Notes: a model not told the origin generated them from the sequence alone. A stretch of 64,000 nucleotides of DNA from Streptomyces sp. A0958 (GCF_004795035.1 NZ_SSBK01000032.1:1-64000), one strand, 5' to 3'; positions 50,914-60,021 are shown, counted from the stretch's first letter. Program-made: numbers and translations.

Positions 50914-53900
50914 TCATCGGATGTTTTCGAGGAACGGGACGACATCGATGACCGCACGCAGCGGGCGCGGACGCAGCGCGTACTCCGGCCGCACGTCGGG
51001 GCCGCAGGAGCGGCTGCCCAGCCCATGCTGACCGAGGTCGAGGTACAGATGCGTCGCCGTCGGAGCGGGGAGCTCGAACGGGTGCGCCACGCCGGTCAGT
51101 TCATGGGCGCTCCACGGGCGTAGCGAGAAGCCCACGGGCCCCTCCACCACGCGTATGCCGAGCCCGGGGCGTCCGTCGCCGGGGTCGAGCCGCAGACTGC
51201 GCAGCTCCGACCGGTGCCCGCCCTCCTGCGGGCGCACCTGCGGCTCCACGAAGGTGTCCAGGTCCGCTGCATGGGCGCCGACCGTCACGCCGCCTCTCAG
51301 GTCGGGGTAGGACTCGCCGGGCCCGAGGCCGAACCAGCTCGCGCGCCACGGCCCGGCCGGCAGGGCGAGGTGGATGCCCGCGCGGGGCCAGGTCCCGCGC
51401 CACGGCCCCTCCGGATCGAGGGTGACGACGCAGCGGGCCCCCACCTCACCCGCCGACCACTCGAACCGCGCCCTCACCCCCCAGGGCAGTGCCGCGGGCG
51501 CCCACCGGGAGCCGACGACGAGCCCGTCCGATGACGGCGTCACCTCGATGGTGCGGCGCTCCAGCCGGTCCAGCCCGCGCTCACGCCACCGGTCACTCGC
51601 GCTGGGCCCGCGGACACCGGCGCCCGCGCCCCCGGTCGTCACGGGGTCGTGGTGCTCGTAGTCCAGTGGGCCGCGCCCGAGATCGTTGTCGGTGGGGGCG
51701 CGCCAGAGTTCGACCCCGAACCCGAGCAGGGGAAGGTGTCCGACGCGTACGGGGTCCCCGGTCAGCGGATCGAAGACGACATCGCCGACGTGCGGGAGAG
51801 CGCCCCGCGAGTCGGCCGGCGGCAGGGGCGCCGGTCCCGGCACGGGAGCGGAAGGAGCGACGGACTCCGGGGCGGCCGGCAGGGTCGCCGCACCGGTCCC
51901 GGGTGGGGAAGCCACGCCACCGGGCCGGTCTCCGAAGGGCCGCCCCTGCCAGCGGTACGTCACGTGCCCGGCGTCGCACCAGTTGGTCGCCGCGGCCGTC
52001 CGGACGGTAAGGGTGAGCCAGAGCTCGGGTTCAGCGGTACCGGCCGCTGCCAGGGCCGTACGCAACCGGTCCGGGGAGCCCAGCACGCGGCGGCGGCCGG
52101 GCGGAACGTCCCCGCAGGGCAGTACGCCCTCGGCGATGAGCCGGCCGCCCGACTCCAGCCGCCAGCCCACCGCGAGGTCCCCGGTGCTGGTGAACCGCCG
52201 GCGCGAGTCGACGACGATCTCCTGCTCGGGTCCCCACTCGACCCGCACGGGCGCGACCGACCGGGCCCAGTCGAGCAGCCCGGAGGTCGGTGTCCCGTCC
52301 GCCCGGACCATGCCGTCTGCGAGGAACGTCCCGTCGTGCAGACGCTCACCGAAGTCACCGCCGTAGGCCTGGTAGCGGTGCCCGACCGGGGAGACGGCGT
52401 CCAGGGTGTGGTCGCGCCACTCCCAGACGAACCCGCCCGCGATCCGAGGGGTGGAGTCGGTCAGCTCCGCGTAGTCGTGCGCGCCACCGGGCCCGGTGCC
52501 CATCGCGTGCAGGTACTCGACGAGCATGTACGGCAGGGAGCGGGCGCGCGCGGCCTGCTCGGGGGTTACCGAGGCCGCCGGATGGTGCGGCACCGCGATC
52601 GGTCCTTCGGGGGCGAGAAAGGCCCGTATCTCCTCGATCGCCGGGTACATGCGGGCGTAGATCTGCGTGTACTCCGCCGTGTGGTCCCCCTCGTAGTGCA
52701 CCGGCCGGGAGGGGTCCCGCTCCTTGATCCAGCGGGCCATGGCGGCGAGGTTCCGGCCGGTTCCGCACTCGTTGCCCAGGGACCAGCAGATGATGCTCGG
52801 GTGGTTCTTGTCCCGTTCCACCATGCGGCGCGCCCGGTCGAGCAGGTTGTCCCGCCAGTCCGGGTCGTCGCACGGATTGCGCCGCCACTCGTCGATCTCG
52901 AAGCCGTGGGTCTCCAGGTCGCACTCCAGCATCACCCAGAAGCCCAACTCGTCGGCCAGGTCGAGGAGCCGGGGGTGGGGCGGGTAGTGGGCGGTGCGGA
53001 TGGCGTCGACGTTGTGCCGTTTCATCAGCCGCAGGTCGGCCCTGGCGCGGGCCTCGTCGAAGACGCGTCCGTGCTCCCGGTCGATCTCGTGCCGGTTCAT
53101 GCCGCGCAGCTTGATCGCCCGTCCGTTGACCCGGAGCACCCCGCCGGTGGTCTCGACGGTACGGAATCCGGTGCGCAGCCGGACCGTCTCCCCGCGTGCG
53201 GCCACCTCGACGTCGTAGAGCACCGGGTCCTCCGCGGACCACGAACGCACCACCCCGGCGTCCACCGGTGCGACGTCGGCCGGCGAGGACCAGGTGAGGT
53301 CCACTCCCAGCTCGGGAACCCGCAGCCGCACCGGCCAAGCCGCGGCCGACGCCCGGAGTTCGACGTCTATGCGCCCGTGTCCGCCGAGGTGGTCGTACTC
53401 CGCCCGCACCCAGACGTCGTCGACGCAGCCGACGGGCCGCCGCACCAGCGTCACCTCCCGGAAGACACCGGGGAGCCACCACTGGTCCTGGTCCTCGACA
53501 TAGCTGCCGGCTGACCACTGGTGCACGCGGATCGAGATCAGGTTCCGCCCGGGGACCAGGAGACCGGTCACGTCGAAGTCCTGCACGAGCCGCGATCCGG
53601 TGCGCACCCCGGCCTCGTGCCCGTTGACCCAGATACGGGCCAGCGACTCGATCCCGTCGGTGCGCAGCAACACGCGCCCGCCGTCGAGCCAGTCGGCGGG
53701 CACGTCGGTCCAGCGCCGGTGGTCCCCGGTCGGGTTGGCGTCCGGGACGTGCGGCGGGTCCAGCGGGAACGGGTACACCACGTTCGTGTAACTCGGCAGG
53801 CTGTACCGCCCGTCGGGTGGCAGCACCCAGTGCCCCGGCAGGGTGATCTCGTCCCAGTCCCCGTCGTCCAGCGCCGGGTCCTCGACGGCATGCGGGCTCG

Positions 53901-54084
53901 CCGCGACGGGCGAGAAGCGGAACTTCCACGGGCCGCCGAGGTCGATGCGCCCGGCGTCCCCGAGCACCTGGGCGACCGGGGGAGCCAGCGCCCCGTAGCC
54001 GGGCGCGGTGGAGGTGAGGTAGGCGAGCGGGCCGGGTTCGTCCAACGGCCCCGCAGCTTTCCCGGGCGGCACTCGTCTCTGCAT
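50914..54084 (-). CDS. Intracellular GH2 beta-galactosidase, LacZ type
   Basis: The 1056-residue cytoplasmic enzyme has the full LacZ domain order: jelly roll (about 35-215), immunoglobulin-like, TIM barrel (about 320-610), a second Ig-like domain and a C-terminal beta-galactosidase small-chain domain (about 750-1050). The acid/base Glu is in ICWSLGNECGTGRN and the nucleophile in LVEYLHAMG; LRGMNRHEID is also present. A low-complexity Pro/Ala insert occurs near residue 720. The ATG at 54084 follows GGAGG. It diverges from a LacI gene and precedes the importer, so it should cleave galactosides delivered by it. Confidence 0.92.
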   Translation of the reverse strand: MQRRVPPGKAAGPLDEPGPLAYLTSTAPGYGALAPPVAQVLGDAGRIDLGGPWKFRFSPVAASPHAVEDPALDDGDWDEITLPGHWVLPPDGRYSLPSYTNVVYPFPLDPPHVPDANPTGDHRRWTDVPADWLDGGRVLLRTDGIESLARIWVNGHEAGVRTGSRLVQDFDVTGLLVPGRNLISIRVHQWSAGSYVEDQDQWWLPGVFREVTLVRRPVGCVDDVWVRAEYDHLGGHGRIDVELRASAAAWPVRLRVPELGVDLTWSSPADVAPVDAGVVRSWSAEDPVLYDVEVAARGETVRLRTGFRTVETTGGVLRVNGRAIKLRGMNRHEIDREHGRVFDEARARADLRLMKRHNVDAIRTAHYPPHPRLLDLADELGFWVMLECDLETHGFEIDEWRRNPCDDPDWRDNLLDRARRMVERDKNHPSIICWSLGNECGTGRNLAAMARWIKERDPSRPVHYEGDHTAEYTQIYARMYPAIEEIRAFLAPEGPIAVPHHPAASVTPEQAARARSLPYMLVEYLHAMGTGPGGAHDYAELTDSTPRIAGGFVWEWRDHTLDAVSPVGHRYQAYGGDFGERLHDGTFLADGMVRADGTPTSGLLDWARSVAPVRVEWGPEQEIVVDSRRRFTSTGDLAVGWRLESGGRLIAEGVLPCGDVPPGRRRVLGSPDRLRTALAAAGTAEPELWLTLTVRTAAATNWCDAGHVTYRWQGRPFGDRPGGVASPPGTGAATLPAAPESVAPSAPVPGPAPLPPADSRGALPHVGDVVFDPLTGDPVRVGHLPLLGFGVELWRAPTDNDLGRGPLDYEHHDPVTTGGAGAGVRGPSASDRWRERGLDRLERRTIEVTPSSDGLVVGSRWAPAALPWGVRARFEWSAGEVGARCVVTLDPEGPWRGTWPRAGIHLALPAGPWRASWFGLGPGESYPDLRGGVTVGAHAADLDTFVEPQVRPQEGGHRSELRSLRLDPGDGRPGLGIRVVEGPVGFSLRPWSAHELTGVAHPFELPAPTATHLYLDLGQHGLGSRSCGPDVRPEYALRPRPLRAVIDVVPFLENIR

Positions 54085-54186
54085 CAGAATCCTCCAACGG
54101 CGGGTCCGGCGGCGGGGCCCCGCTCCCGCCGGAACCGGGATCACTCGCGGCGGTCGCGACGGGGCGAGGGTGGGATGCGGCGCAAC

Positions 54187-54198
54187 CTATCACGAGTT
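54187..54198. promoter_or_regulatory. LacI operator candidate, shared 12-mer
   Basis: CTATCACGAGTT is identical to 50892-50903. With flanking AG it forms a pseudo-palindrome CTATCA-CG-AGTTAG centred on CG, typical of LacI-family operators, located between the beta-galactosidase and the LacI gene. Confidence 0.72.
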
Positions 54199-54273
54199 AG
54201 CACCGAGGTTTGCGTCGTCGGCAGGCACCTTCCACCGTGCGGCCGGCCCCTTCCGCTGTGCCAGACTTGGACC

Positions 54274-55338
54274 ATGGCCCGCGCATCCCGCAGTGACGTA
54301 GCCCGCCTCGCCGGGGTGGCACCGACCACCGTCTCCAACGTCCTCAACGGCCGGGCGGAGGCGCTCAGGATCTCCCCCGCGACGGTGGAGCGAATCCGTG
54401 CAGCGGCCCAGGAGCTGAGTTACGTCCCGCAGGCGTCGGCACGGGCACTGCGGGGCAGCCCCTCCCGCACGCTCGGCCTGCTGCTCGCCGCCCTGCCGCC
54501 CTCGCCGTACGTCCCGGTCGTCTACGACGTGCTCACCGCGGCGATCGTCCAGGCGCAGCTCCGCGAGCACCTGCTGTTCCCGGTGGTCCAGCCGGAACAC
54601 GGGGAGGACACCGCCTACGTCGACCAGATGCTGGCCGACGTGGACCTTGCGGGTGTGGTGTGCGAGTACTCACCGCGCAACGCCCTCGCCGGTCAGCGGC
54701 TCGTCGACATGGACGTGCCCGTCGTCTGGATGTCGCTCGACTCACCGTCCGAGCAGCGGCCCGGCATCGCGCACGTCCACGCCGACGAGCGGCCCGGCGT
54801 GCGGGACGTCCTGTCGCGCCTGGCGATCGGCGAGGACCAACGGCTGGGGGTGCTCGTGGGACCGGTGTACCGCACGGAACGTCTCCGCGTGGCCGATGAA
54901 CTCTTCCCCGGCCGGGTCGAGTTGATCGAGGCGGAGTCCTGGCTGCCGGACGGCGGGATGGCCGCCACCCGCAGGGCGCTGACAGACCACCGCGACCTCG
55001 GCGCGCTGTTCTGCGCCGACGACCTGCTCGCCGTCGGGGCGCTGCACGCCTGCGCCGACCTCGGACTCACCGTGCCCGACGACATGTCCGTGGTCGGATT
55101 CGGCGGCTACAACCTCAGCGGGTACGGACACAGCGAACTGACCACGGTTCACTGGCCGTTGCGGGACCTCGCCGCTACGGCGATCGACACCCTCGTCAGC
55201 CGTCTCGCCTCGCCCCGCTCCCTGCCCTCCGCAGCCGCCGCCCCGGTCACCTCGGTGCTGCCTTCCACGGCGGTGGTGCGCGGTTCGGCGCGGCTCGCGC
55301 CGAATCCCCTGCGCGGCACCGAGGCCGCACCGCGTTAG
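54274..55338 (+). CDS. LacI family regulator of the galactoside/fucoside locus
   Basis: The 354-residue repressor has the helix-turn-helix SRSDVARLAGVAPTTVSNVL, hinge AQELSYVPQASARALRGSPSRT and a sugar-binding core that ends with VVGFGGYNLSGYGHSELTTV; the usual VGFDD is VGFGG, a change near the effector pocket. The ATG at 54274 is 6 bases after CAGACT with no ribosome binding site, so leaderless translation is likely. It diverges from the beta-galactosidase and very probably binds the two CTATCACGAGTT sites. Confidence 0.88.
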   Translation: MARASRSDVARLAGVAPTTVSNVLNGRAEALRISPATVERIRAAAQELSYVPQASARALRGSPSRTLGLLLAALPPSPYVPVVYDVLTAAIVQAQLREHLLFPVVQPEHGEDTAYVDQMLADVDLAGVVCEYSPRNALAGQRLVDMDVPVVWMSLDSPSEQRPGIAHVHADERPGVRDVLSRLAIGEDQRLGVLVGPVYRTERLRVADELFPGRVELIEAESWLPDGGMAATRRALTDHRDLGALFCADDLLAVGALHACADLGLTVPDDMSVVGFGGYNLSGYGHSELTTVHWPLRDLAATAIDTLVSRLASPRSLPSAAAAPVTSVLPSTAVVRGSARLAPNPLRGTEAAPR

Positions 55339-55720
55339 ACGCCTGCGACTGGACAGCGCCCTCCCCCGAGGGGCGCGTGCCTGCGGAATGCGCACCACGG
55401 GCACGCGCGTACCCCGCAAGCCATCCGATGACTCCCGCAAGTTGAAAGTGCGCCTGCTGCCACATTGCTGACACCACCCGGCATAAGACGTCTCTCCTCC
55501 GAGGTATTGACCGGAAGTCACCCGATGACTAATCATCGGCGATCAACGCGCTCCGTGCGAGGCGCCCCGTCTCCGTCCTGCCGCCGATCTCACGACCTGC
55601 GCCACGCGGAGACGTCGGCGATCACGTCTCCAGCTGCCCACTTCGTCCTCGACGTACGGGCATCTCCTGCCGCCTCGCGCCGCTGAACCTCCAGTTCCCA
55701 ACCATCCGGAAGGACTTCCC
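55339..55720. promoter_or_regulatory. 382-bp control region before the Tat-exported protein
   Basis: No credible gene. It starts with a hairpin after the LacI gene. Further on, TTGACC (55507) precedes an AT-richer TAATCA 17 bases later, overlapped by the perfect inverted repeat CCGATGA-CTAA-TCATCGG (55522-55539), which looks like an operator over a promoter about 180 bases upstream of the GTG start of the next gene. Confidence 0.55.
55373..55408 (+). terminator. Hairpin after the LacI gene
   Basis: GCGCGTGCC pairs with GGCACGCGC (9 bp) across an 18-base loop, 35 bases past the stop codon. Confidence 0.5.
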
Positions 55721-57256
55721 GTGCGGGATCACAGCCGATCCATGGTGAGCCGACGTTCCATCCTCCGAGCGGCCGGTCTGGGCGCCGCCGCGACCGCGGG
55801 CCTCGGCCTGAGCGGCGCCCTGCCGTCCTCCGCCGCCGCGGCCACCACCGCCTCCCAGCTGTCCAGGGTGGACGCCGCCTTCATCCGGCGCGGCCTGGTG
55901 CACTGCGCATGGGTGCCCCAGGCGAACGACAACCGCTGGCAGCCCAGCCCTCAGCGTTTCAAGGACAGCGGCTTCACCACACCCACCTTCTACGACCCGC
56001 CGCTGTGGGACACCGCCCTGTTGGCCGGACTGCCCGGCTACACCTGGGCCGCCGCCAAGGGGCCGGCCGGCTATCACCTGTCCCCGGGCACACCGCCGGA
56101 TCTCTCCGCGCCGGTGCTCTCGGCGGACCAGCGCACCCGGGCCGACGATCTGATCACCATGTGCTTCGGTGACGAGGACCCGTACAACCAGCAGCAGTTG
56201 GACTGGCTCGTCCAGCTCACCGCCAAGCTGCGCCAGGAGGCGCCCCGGGCGCTGATGCACACCAACCAGTACGCGGGCCAGTGGAACGACGCCCAGCTGA
56301 AGAACTACATGGCGGTGGTCAAGCCCGACCTGCTGACCTTCGACGAGTACAACTTCTCGATGCGCTCGAACCACGTGGGCGGCAGCGTCACCGGCCTGTA
56401 CAACAACACCGCCCGGTACCGCTGGCTGGCGATGGGCGGCAACGACCAGACCTTCACGAGCCCCATCGCCTTCGGGCAGTACACGATGGGCTTCTGCTCG
56501 GGCGACGCCCCCTCGCAGGAGGGCGGCCGGTACATCGTCTCCGAGTCCGAGCAGTCCCTCGTCAGCTACGTCACCTGGGCGCTGGGCGGGAAGTGGCTCA
56601 ACCTGTTCCGCTGGGAGAAGGACGCGCATCCGACCTCTTTGCTGGTGCACAAGGACGCGAACAGCACGCCGACGGTGCAGGCGCAGCGGTACGCAACGCT
56701 CAACCAGCGGATGAAGGCGTTCTCGCCCTACCTGACCCGGCTCCACAGCAAGCAGGCGTTCATCGCCCTGGGCCGCAACCCCGGCGGATACAACAGCCAG
56801 CCCTGGCTCGATGTCTTCAGCCCCTCCCTTGACCCCGGAACCCGGCTTTCCGCGATCGCTGCCGCGAATGCCGGGGGCGCGAACGACGGGCTGCCGGGCG
56901 ATGTCGTCGTCGGCACCTTCCGGCCGATTCCGAACATGTCGGCCCAGGAGTCGGCCGGCCTCTTCACCGACCCCGACACCCCCGTGTTCATGGTCGTCAA
57001 CGCACTCGCCGTGCCCAACACCGACAAGACCGACGAACACGCCACCGGCGGCTCCCTCACCGATACCGCGCAGAACGTCACCCTGACATTCGACCTCTCG
57101 GACGGTTCGGTCCGGCCGGATCAGCTGCGGATGCTCAACGCCGCCACGAACCAGGTCACCACCCCGGCCCTGACTTCCCTGGGCAACGGCCGCTACTCGT
57201 TGCGGAAGTACATGGGCGGCGGCACCGGCGAGCTGTTCTGGTGGCAACTCGGCTGA
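55721..57256 (+). CDS. Tat-exported protein of unknown function, possibly a glycoside hydrolase-like barrel
   Basis: The 511-residue protein has a twin-arginine signal (VSRRSILRAAGLGAAATAG) with cleavage near SAAAA, so it is secreted folded. The mature part is rich in Trp/Tyr and has barrel-like patterns (LVHCAWVPQANDNRW, MCFGDEDPYNQQQLDWLV, PDLLTFDEYNFSM, WALGGKWLNLFRWEKD) and a C-terminal beta domain (about 400-511). FDEYNF and CFGDEDPY contain acids that could be catalytic. I cannot assign it to a family. The GTG at 55721 follows AAGGACT. It stands between a LacI-controlled locus and the chitin LPMO. Confidence 0.75.
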   Translation: MRDHSRSMVSRRSILRAAGLGAAATAGLGLSGALPSSAAAATTASQLSRVDAAFIRRGLVHCAWVPQANDNRWQPSPQRFKDSGFTTPTFYDPPLWDTALLAGLPGYTWAAAKGPAGYHLSPGTPPDLSAPVLSADQRTRADDLITMCFGDEDPYNQQQLDWLVQLTAKLRQEAPRALMHTNQYAGQWNDAQLKNYMAVVKPDLLTFDEYNFSMRSNHVGGSVTGLYNNTARYRWLAMGGNDQTFTSPIAFGQYTMGFCSGDAPSQEGGRYIVSESEQSLVSYVTWALGGKWLNLFRWEKDAHPTSLLVHKDANSTPTVQAQRYATLNQRMKAFSPYLTRLHSKQAFIALGRNPGGYNSQPWLDVFSPSLDPGTRLSAIAAANAGGANDGLPGDVVVGTFRPIPNMSAQESAGLFTDPDTPVFMVVNALAVPNTDKTDEHATGGSLTDTAQNVTLTFDLSDGSVRPDQLRMLNAATNQVTTPALTSLGNGRYSLRKYMGGGTGELFWWQLG

Positions 57257-57270
57257 ACCGCCACGCCGTC

Positions 57271-57284
57271 CTGGTCTAGACATG
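57271..57284. promoter_or_regulatory. DasR-like operator, distal site
   Basis: CTGGTCTAGACATG matches the TGGTCTAGAC core of the DasR responsive element known from Streptomyces chitin and N-acetylglucosamine genes. It lies about 85 bases upstream of the LPMO start; the right half deviates (CATG for CCA). Confidence 0.75.
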
Positions 57285-57310
57285 TCAAGTTGCCATCGCT
57301 ACGCTCAGCC

Positions 57311-57324
57311 TTGGTCTAGACCGC
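57311..57324. promoter_or_regulatory. DasR-like operator, proximal site
   Basis: TTGGTCTAGACCGC contains the perfect palindrome GGTCTAGACC, 40 bases from the distal site. Tandem sites of this kind precede many chitinase and LPMO genes. Confidence 0.85.
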
Positions 57325-57365
57325 AGCACTCTCCGGACATCACCCCACATCTCCAGGAGCGACGT

Positions 57366-57956
57366 ATGCGCAAAAAGATCACTTCCTTACTGGCCGGCCT
57401 GGGGCTGGTCGGTGCGGCCCTGCTGGCCACCTCGGGCACCGCCCAGAGCCACGGCTACACCGACTCCCCCATCAGCCGTCAGCAGCTCTGCGGGATCGGC
57501 ACCGTCAAGCACTGCGGGCAGATCCAGTGGGAGCCGCCGAGCGTCGAAGGCCCCAAGGGCTTCCCCACCCGTGGGCCGGCCGACGGCCACATCTGCTCGG
57601 GCGGCATCGGCCGCTTCTCCGAACTGGACGACCCGCGCGGCGGCGCCTGGCCCGCCACCCAGGTCACCGCCGGTCAGAACTACACGTTCAACTGGCGGAT
57701 CGAGGCCCGCCACGCCACGACCGACTTCCGCTACTACATCACCAAGGACAGCTACGACCCCACGCAGCCGCTCACCCGGGCCGACCTGGAGCCGCAGCCG
57801 TTCCTGACCGTGCCCTTCGGCGGTAAGCTGCCGGGCTCGACGGTGAGCCATTCGGGCGTGCTGCCGCAGAAGTCCGGCAAGCACCTGATCCTCGGCGTCT
57901 GGACGATCGCCGACACCGGCAACGCCTTCTACGCCTGCTCCGACGTCCAGTTCTGA
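57366..57956 (+). CDS. Secreted AA10 lytic polysaccharide monooxygenase, chitin-active type
   Basis: The 196-residue protein has a Sec signal (residues 1-28, ending TAQS) cleaved so that H29 becomes the N-terminus. H29 and H116 (IEARHATTDF) form the copper histidine brace and the axial Phe is in GNAFYACSDVQF. It is a single-domain AA10 enzyme without a carbohydrate-binding module. Cysteines C42/C50 and C77/C193-region can form disulfides. The ATG follows AGGAG. Two DasR-like sites upstream strongly suggest induction by N-acetylglucosamine and action on chitin. Confidence 0.93.
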   Translation: MRKKITSLLAGLGLVGAALLATSGTAQSHGYTDSPISRQQLCGIGTVKHCGQIQWEPPSVEGPKGFPTRGPADGHICSGGIGRFSELDDPRGGAWPATQVTAGQNYTFNWRIEARHATTDFRYYITKDSYDPTQPLTRADLEPQPFLTVPFGGKLPGSTVSHSGVLPQKSGKHLILGVWTIADTGNAFYACSDVQF

Positions 57957-57966
57957 CGTCCGGCCC

Positions 57967-57999
57967 GTGCCCCGCGCCACCCGCCCGTGCGCGGGGCAC
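57967..57999 (+). terminator. Terminator after the LPMO gene
   Basis: A perfect 11-bp stem (GTGCCCCGCGC / GCGCGGGGCAC) with an 11-base loop starts 11 bases after the stop codon. Confidence 0.8.
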
Positions 58000-58092
58000 A
58001 TCCGGCCGCGACGAGAGCAGGGCGGCCTGGCGCACACATAGGCCGTTGGTACAGTCGCTGGCCCGAACGAGACCGAAAGAGGCCGGCGACGT

Positions 58093-58575
58093 ATGGCGGT
58101 GGACGCACTCGACACCCGTATCCTGCGACTGCTCATCGAGCAGCCGCAGACGAGCGTGCGCGAGTACGCGCGCATCCTGTCCATCGCCCGGGGCACCCTC
58201 CAGGCCCGGATCGACCGGCTGGAGCGGGACGGTGTGATCACCGGGAGCGGTCCCTTCCTCTCCCCCGCCGCGCTCGGCCACCCGGTCCTGGCCTTCGTGC
58301 ACCTGGAGGTGACCCAGGGACACCTCGACGACGTCGGTGAGGCGCTCGCCGCCGTGCCGGAGATCGTCGAGGCATTCTCGACCACGGGCGGCGGCGACCT
58401 GCTGACCCGGGTCGTCGCGCGGGACAACGGGCACCTGGAGGACGTCATCCAGCGACTCATCCGGCTGCCCGGCGTGGTCAGGACCCGCACCGATGTGGCG
58501 CTGCGCGAACGCGTGCCGCACCGGCTGCTGCCCCTGGTCGAGTCCGTGGGCCGGGCCGCGGCCGGCGGCCGGTGA
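58093..58575 (+). CDS. Lrp/AsnC family transcriptional regulator
   Basis: The 160-residue protein has an N-terminal AsnC helix-turn-helix (LDTRILRLLIEQPQTSVREY, ARGTLQARIDRLERDGVI) and a C-terminal ligand-binding RAM domain (VLAFVHLEVTQGHLDDVGEAL, ...LIRLPGVVRTRTDVAL). Such proteins sense amino acids or related small molecules. GAAAGAGG precedes the ATG. The target is not evident; it could be a distant or divergent gene. Confidence 0.88.
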   Translation: MAVDALDTRILRLLIEQPQTSVREYARILSIARGTLQARIDRLERDGVITGSGPFLSPAALGHPVLAFVHLEVTQGHLDDVGEALAAVPEIVEAFSTTGGGDLLTRVVARDNGHLEDVIQRLIRLPGVVRTRTDVALRERVPHRLLPLVESVGRAAAGGR

Positions 58576-58824
58576 CGACCGCCCGTCACCGGGCTCCCCC
58601 CGCCGGCCGCACCTCGCCGGCCGGTCCCTGGCGGGCTGCCACCGCGCCGAGTTGACCCGGGTGGTGACCGCCGGTCGTCCGCGCTCCGTGCGCCGGATAT
58701 CCTGATCTTGCCGCGCTCCCCCACCCCGCCCTCGTCCCCGACGAGGCCGCCGCCGCGGCAGTCGAAGCGGCCCTCGGTCCGGGCCGCCCGAGAGGCCCGA
58801 ACTATTCGAGACAGGTGTGCACAG

Positions 58825-60021
58825 GTGCTGGTTGCTGGTCGGTACCGGCTGATATCCGCCATCGGCCGGGGCGGGATGGGTGAGGTCTGGCGGGCCACCG
58901 ACGAGGTCCTCGGCCGCGCGGTCGCCGTGAAGCTGCTGTTGGGAGAACACGCCGACGAGTCGGCCACCGCCCGGTTCCGGCTGGAGGCGCAGACCGCCGC
59001 CCGGCTGAGCCACCCCCATCTGGTGGCGGTCTTCGACTTCGGGGCCTGGGAGGACCGGCTCTTCCTCGTGATGGAGCTCGTCGAGGGCAGAAGCCTCGCC
59101 GACCTTCTCCTGGCCCAGGAGCGGCTGGGACCCGAGCAGGCCGCCCGCATCGCCGGACAGGCCGCCGCCGGACTGGCCGCGGCGCACCGGCAGGGCATCG
59201 TCCACCGCGACATCAAGCCCGGAAACCTGATGCTGGACGGCGAGGGCACCGTCAAGATCGGCGACTTCGGCATCGCCCAGTTCGTCGACGACCCCTCCGC
59301 CGCGCTGACGACGACGGGTCACATCGTCGGTACGAGCCTCTACCTCGCCCCTGAGCGGGCCCTCGGCCGCACGGCGGACGCCGCATCCGACATGTACTCG
59401 CTCGGCTGCGTCATCTACCAACTGCTCCTCGGGCAGCCGCCGTTCCGCTCGGACACCGCCACCGCCACCCTCTACCAGCACGTGGACACGCCGCCCGTCC
59501 CCCTGCGGCAGCGCGGCGTCGACGTGTCCGCCGCCTTCGACGCCTACCTCCTGGGGCTGCTCGCCAAGCAGCCGGAGGACCGGCCCACCGCCCAGCAGGT
59601 CGCCGACTGGTTCCACAGCGACGCCTGGCGGGGCCGGGCCGAGGCGCTGCCGCTGCACCGCCCCGCCCCGGCGCAGACGCCGCCCCCGGCAGCCGCCTAC
59701 CAGGCGCCGCCCGCCCCGCACGTCGGCGCGCCCGCGCCGGCCCCAGGAGCGGAGTCCGGCGCCCCGACGACGTACCGGCTGCCGCAGGCATCCGGGCGCG
59801 GCCGGCGTGCGGCGCCCCGGACGGGGAACGCCCGGCGGCGGACCGCCGGTGAGGCGATCCGGCGCCGGCCCCGGGTGGCCAGCGCCATCGCGGGCGTGAT
59901 CGCCTTCCTGGCCGCCGTGTACCTGGGGATGAGCCTGTTCGCCCCCGACACCGGATCGGCCAGCACTCCGGACGGCGGTACGTCGACGAACGCGCCGGGA
60001 ACCCCCGGGGCCGACCGGTGA
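58825..60021 (+). CDS. Membrane-anchored Ser/Thr protein kinase
   Basis: The protein of about 398 residues is a Hanks-type kinase: glycine loop GRGGMGEVW, Lys in VAVKLLL, catalytic HRDIKPGNLML, metal-binding DFG, and APERALG (domain about 5-265). A Pro/Ala-rich juxtamembrane stretch, a basic segment (GRGRRAAPRTGNARRR) and one membrane helix (VASAIAGVIAFLAAVYLGMSLF) follow, with only a short Ser/Thr/Gly extracellular tail and no PASTA repeats. I chose the GTG at 58825, which begins at the conserved VLVAGRYRL; a TTG at 58708 would add 39 low-complexity residues. Confidence 0.88.
   Translation: MLVAGRYRLISAIGRGGMGEVWRATDEVLGRAVAVKLLLGEHADESATARFRLEAQTAARLSHPHLVAVFDFGAWEDRLFLVMELVEGRSLADLLLAQERLGPEQAARIAGQAAAGLAAAHRQGIVHRDIKPGNLMLDGEGTVKIGDFGIAQFVDDPSAALTTTGHIVGTSLYLAPERALGRTADAASDMYSLGCVIYQLLLGQPPFRSDTATATLYQHVDTPPVPLRQRGVDVSAAFDAYLLGLLAKQPEDRPTAQQVADWFHSDAWRGRAEALPLHRPAPAQTPPPAAAYQAPPAPHVGAPAPAPGAESGAPTTYRLPQASGRGRRAAPRTGNARRRTAGEAIRRRPRVASAIAGVIAFLAAVYLGMSLFAPDTGSASTPDGGTSTNAPGTPGADR

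Noticed and set aside
46087..55338. Lactose operon interpretation of the third sugar locus
   Set aside because: The GH29 fucosidase coupled to the permease gene and the ABC oligosaccharide importer indicate a more complex ligand than lactose alone, although lactose cannot be excluded as an inducer.
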